Origin: Armatimonadetes bacterium UBA5419
GTDB taxonomy: Bacteria; Armatimonadota; UBA10988
Direction: 5' to 3'
NCBI GenBank assembly: GCA_002409445.1
Contig: DHNJ01000203.1
Coordinates: forward strand, 2,076-8,298
DNA: 6,223 nucleotides
This document shows positions 5,951 through 6,223 of this stretch, piece after piece. The notes under the pieces were generated by a model. It was not told the origin of the DNA and did no database searches. It was given only the letters and a program-made list of their open reading frames with translations. Position numbers and translations under genes: made by a program. How positions within the stretch are numbered: position 1 is the stretch's first letter; every line of letters begins with the position of its first letter.

Positions 5951-5956
5951 TATACT
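5951..5956 (+). promoter_or_regulatory. Candidate -10 box (TATACT) for the zinc-ribbon gene
   Basis: TATACT matches the sigma-70 TATAAT consensus in five of six positions and sits in otherwise GC-rich DNA. The hexamer 17 bp upstream (TGCTTA, 5928-5933) is a poor -35. A start site about 7 bases downstream would fall within a few bases of ATG 5966, giving a leaderless or near-leaderless message. Only one sequence box supports this call. Confidence 0.35.
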
Positions 5957-5965
5957 GCGCGGAGC

Positions 5966-6223
5966 ATGATCAGCTATCGCTGCCCAGGCTGCGACCAGCG
6001 GCTCGAGGTACCGCCGCACGCGGTACACGACGAGCAGCGCTGTGCCGCCTGCGGGCAGACCAGCCAGGTGCCCGCCGCCGCTTACCACCTCAGCCGCCTG
6101 CGCGTGCTGCGCGCGGCCCTGCGCGAGCGGGCGCTGAGCGCGGACGAGTGGCGCGAGGCGGCCGTCCACTATCGCGCCCTGGACCACGCCGAGGCGGCAG
6201 TCGAGGCCGAACAGGCCGCGCGC
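5966..6223 (+). CDS. Zinc-ribbon domain protein, 3' partial (86 residues visible)
   Basis: The frame from ATG 5966 is open to the right edge. It begins MISYRCPGCDQRLEVP and continues to RCAACGQTSQVP: two Cys pairs, C6-x2-C9 and C26-x2-C29, form a compact zinc ribbon. The repeated Cys-pair-then-VP pattern resembles the N-terminal ribbon of many planctomycete proteins of mixed function. After it comes a charged, Ala/Arg/Glu-rich stretch (about 41-86; LRVLRAALRERALSADEWREAA...) that looks alpha-helical and may be a coiled coil or linker. What lies further downstream is not visible, so the function is open: regulator, kinase, secretion-related or hypothetical. The only ribosome-site-like sequence, GGAG at 5961-5964, is one base from the ATG and too close to work normally. 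A 48-bp gap and a possible -10 box suggest it is transcribed separately from the sugar genes. Confidence 0.7.
   Translation, partial: MISYRCPGCDQRLEVPPHAVHDEQRCAACGQTSQVPAAAYHLSRLRVLRAALRERALSADEWREAAVHYRALDHAEAAVEAEQAAR
6008..6026 (+). repeat. Hairpin with 7-bp perfect arms inside the zinc-ribbon gene
   Basis: GTACCGC (6008-6014) and GCGGTAC (6020-6026) are exact inverted copies around a 5-base loop, beginning 42 bases after the ATG. The arms lie between the two Cys pairs in the coding sequence. It may be chance in GC-rich DNA, or an mRNA structure near the start of translation. Confidence 0.4.

Noticed and set aside
4700..6187. 495-codon open frame on the minus strand
   Set aside because: It runs antisense across the SDR, the isomerase and the zinc-ribbon gene. 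Its translation is biased, without recognisable motifs, and results from the G/C-rich third positions of the plus-strand genes.

Overview
The window is about 6.2 kb of very GC-rich DNA, tightly packed with genes that all lie on the + strand. Protein types point to a free-living bacterium of the Planctomycetota or a related PVC group. The clues are a Tat-exported Gfo/Idh/MocA oxidoreductase with the family's GNQGHAS and WTDRP..WWPQG blocks, an FAD_oxidored-type enzyme with a C-terminal Golvesin/xanthan-lyase-like module, and a small zinc-ribbon protein of the 'C-x2-C ... VP ... C-x2-C ... VP' type. This placement is inferred from protein style, not from a marker gene.

Layout. (1) 1-1709: an FAD-dependent oxidoreductase whose 5' end lies outside the window. 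(2) 1761-2318: a pentapeptide-repeat protein with 27 repeats in unbroken register. (3) 2315-2695: a thioredoxin-fold [2Fe-2S] ferredoxin that overlaps the pentapeptide gene by 4 bp (GTGA). (4) 2758-4092: a Gfo/Idh/MocA oxidoreductase with a clear Tat signal. (5) 4111-4896: a classical SDR with all catalytic residues. (6) 4919-5917: a sugar phosphate isomerase/epimerase-like TIM barrel with a probable Glu/Asp/His/Glu metal site. (7) 5966 to the edge: the start of a zinc-ribbon protein, possibly with its own promoter.

How they may work together. Genes 4, 5 and 6 are separated by only 18 and 22 bp and each has a good Shine-Dalgarno, so they very likely form one transcript. A Gfo/Idh/MocA enzyme, an SDR and a xylose-isomerase-like protein together suggest oxidation, epimerisation or lysis, and reduction of a sugar, cyclitol or sugar-acid derivative. 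The FAD enzyme with a carbohydrate-polymer-associated C-terminal module fits the same theme. The pentapeptide/ferredoxin pair sits between them with no obvious metabolic link. The substrate cannot be read from the sequence.

There is no gene-free stretch longer than 62 bp. I saw no tRNA, rRNA, CRISPR array, transposase or att site, and no convincing intrinsic terminator. The families are all known. The most notable points are the gene combination, its apparent split between envelope and cytoplasm, and the coupled pentapeptide/ferredoxin pair.
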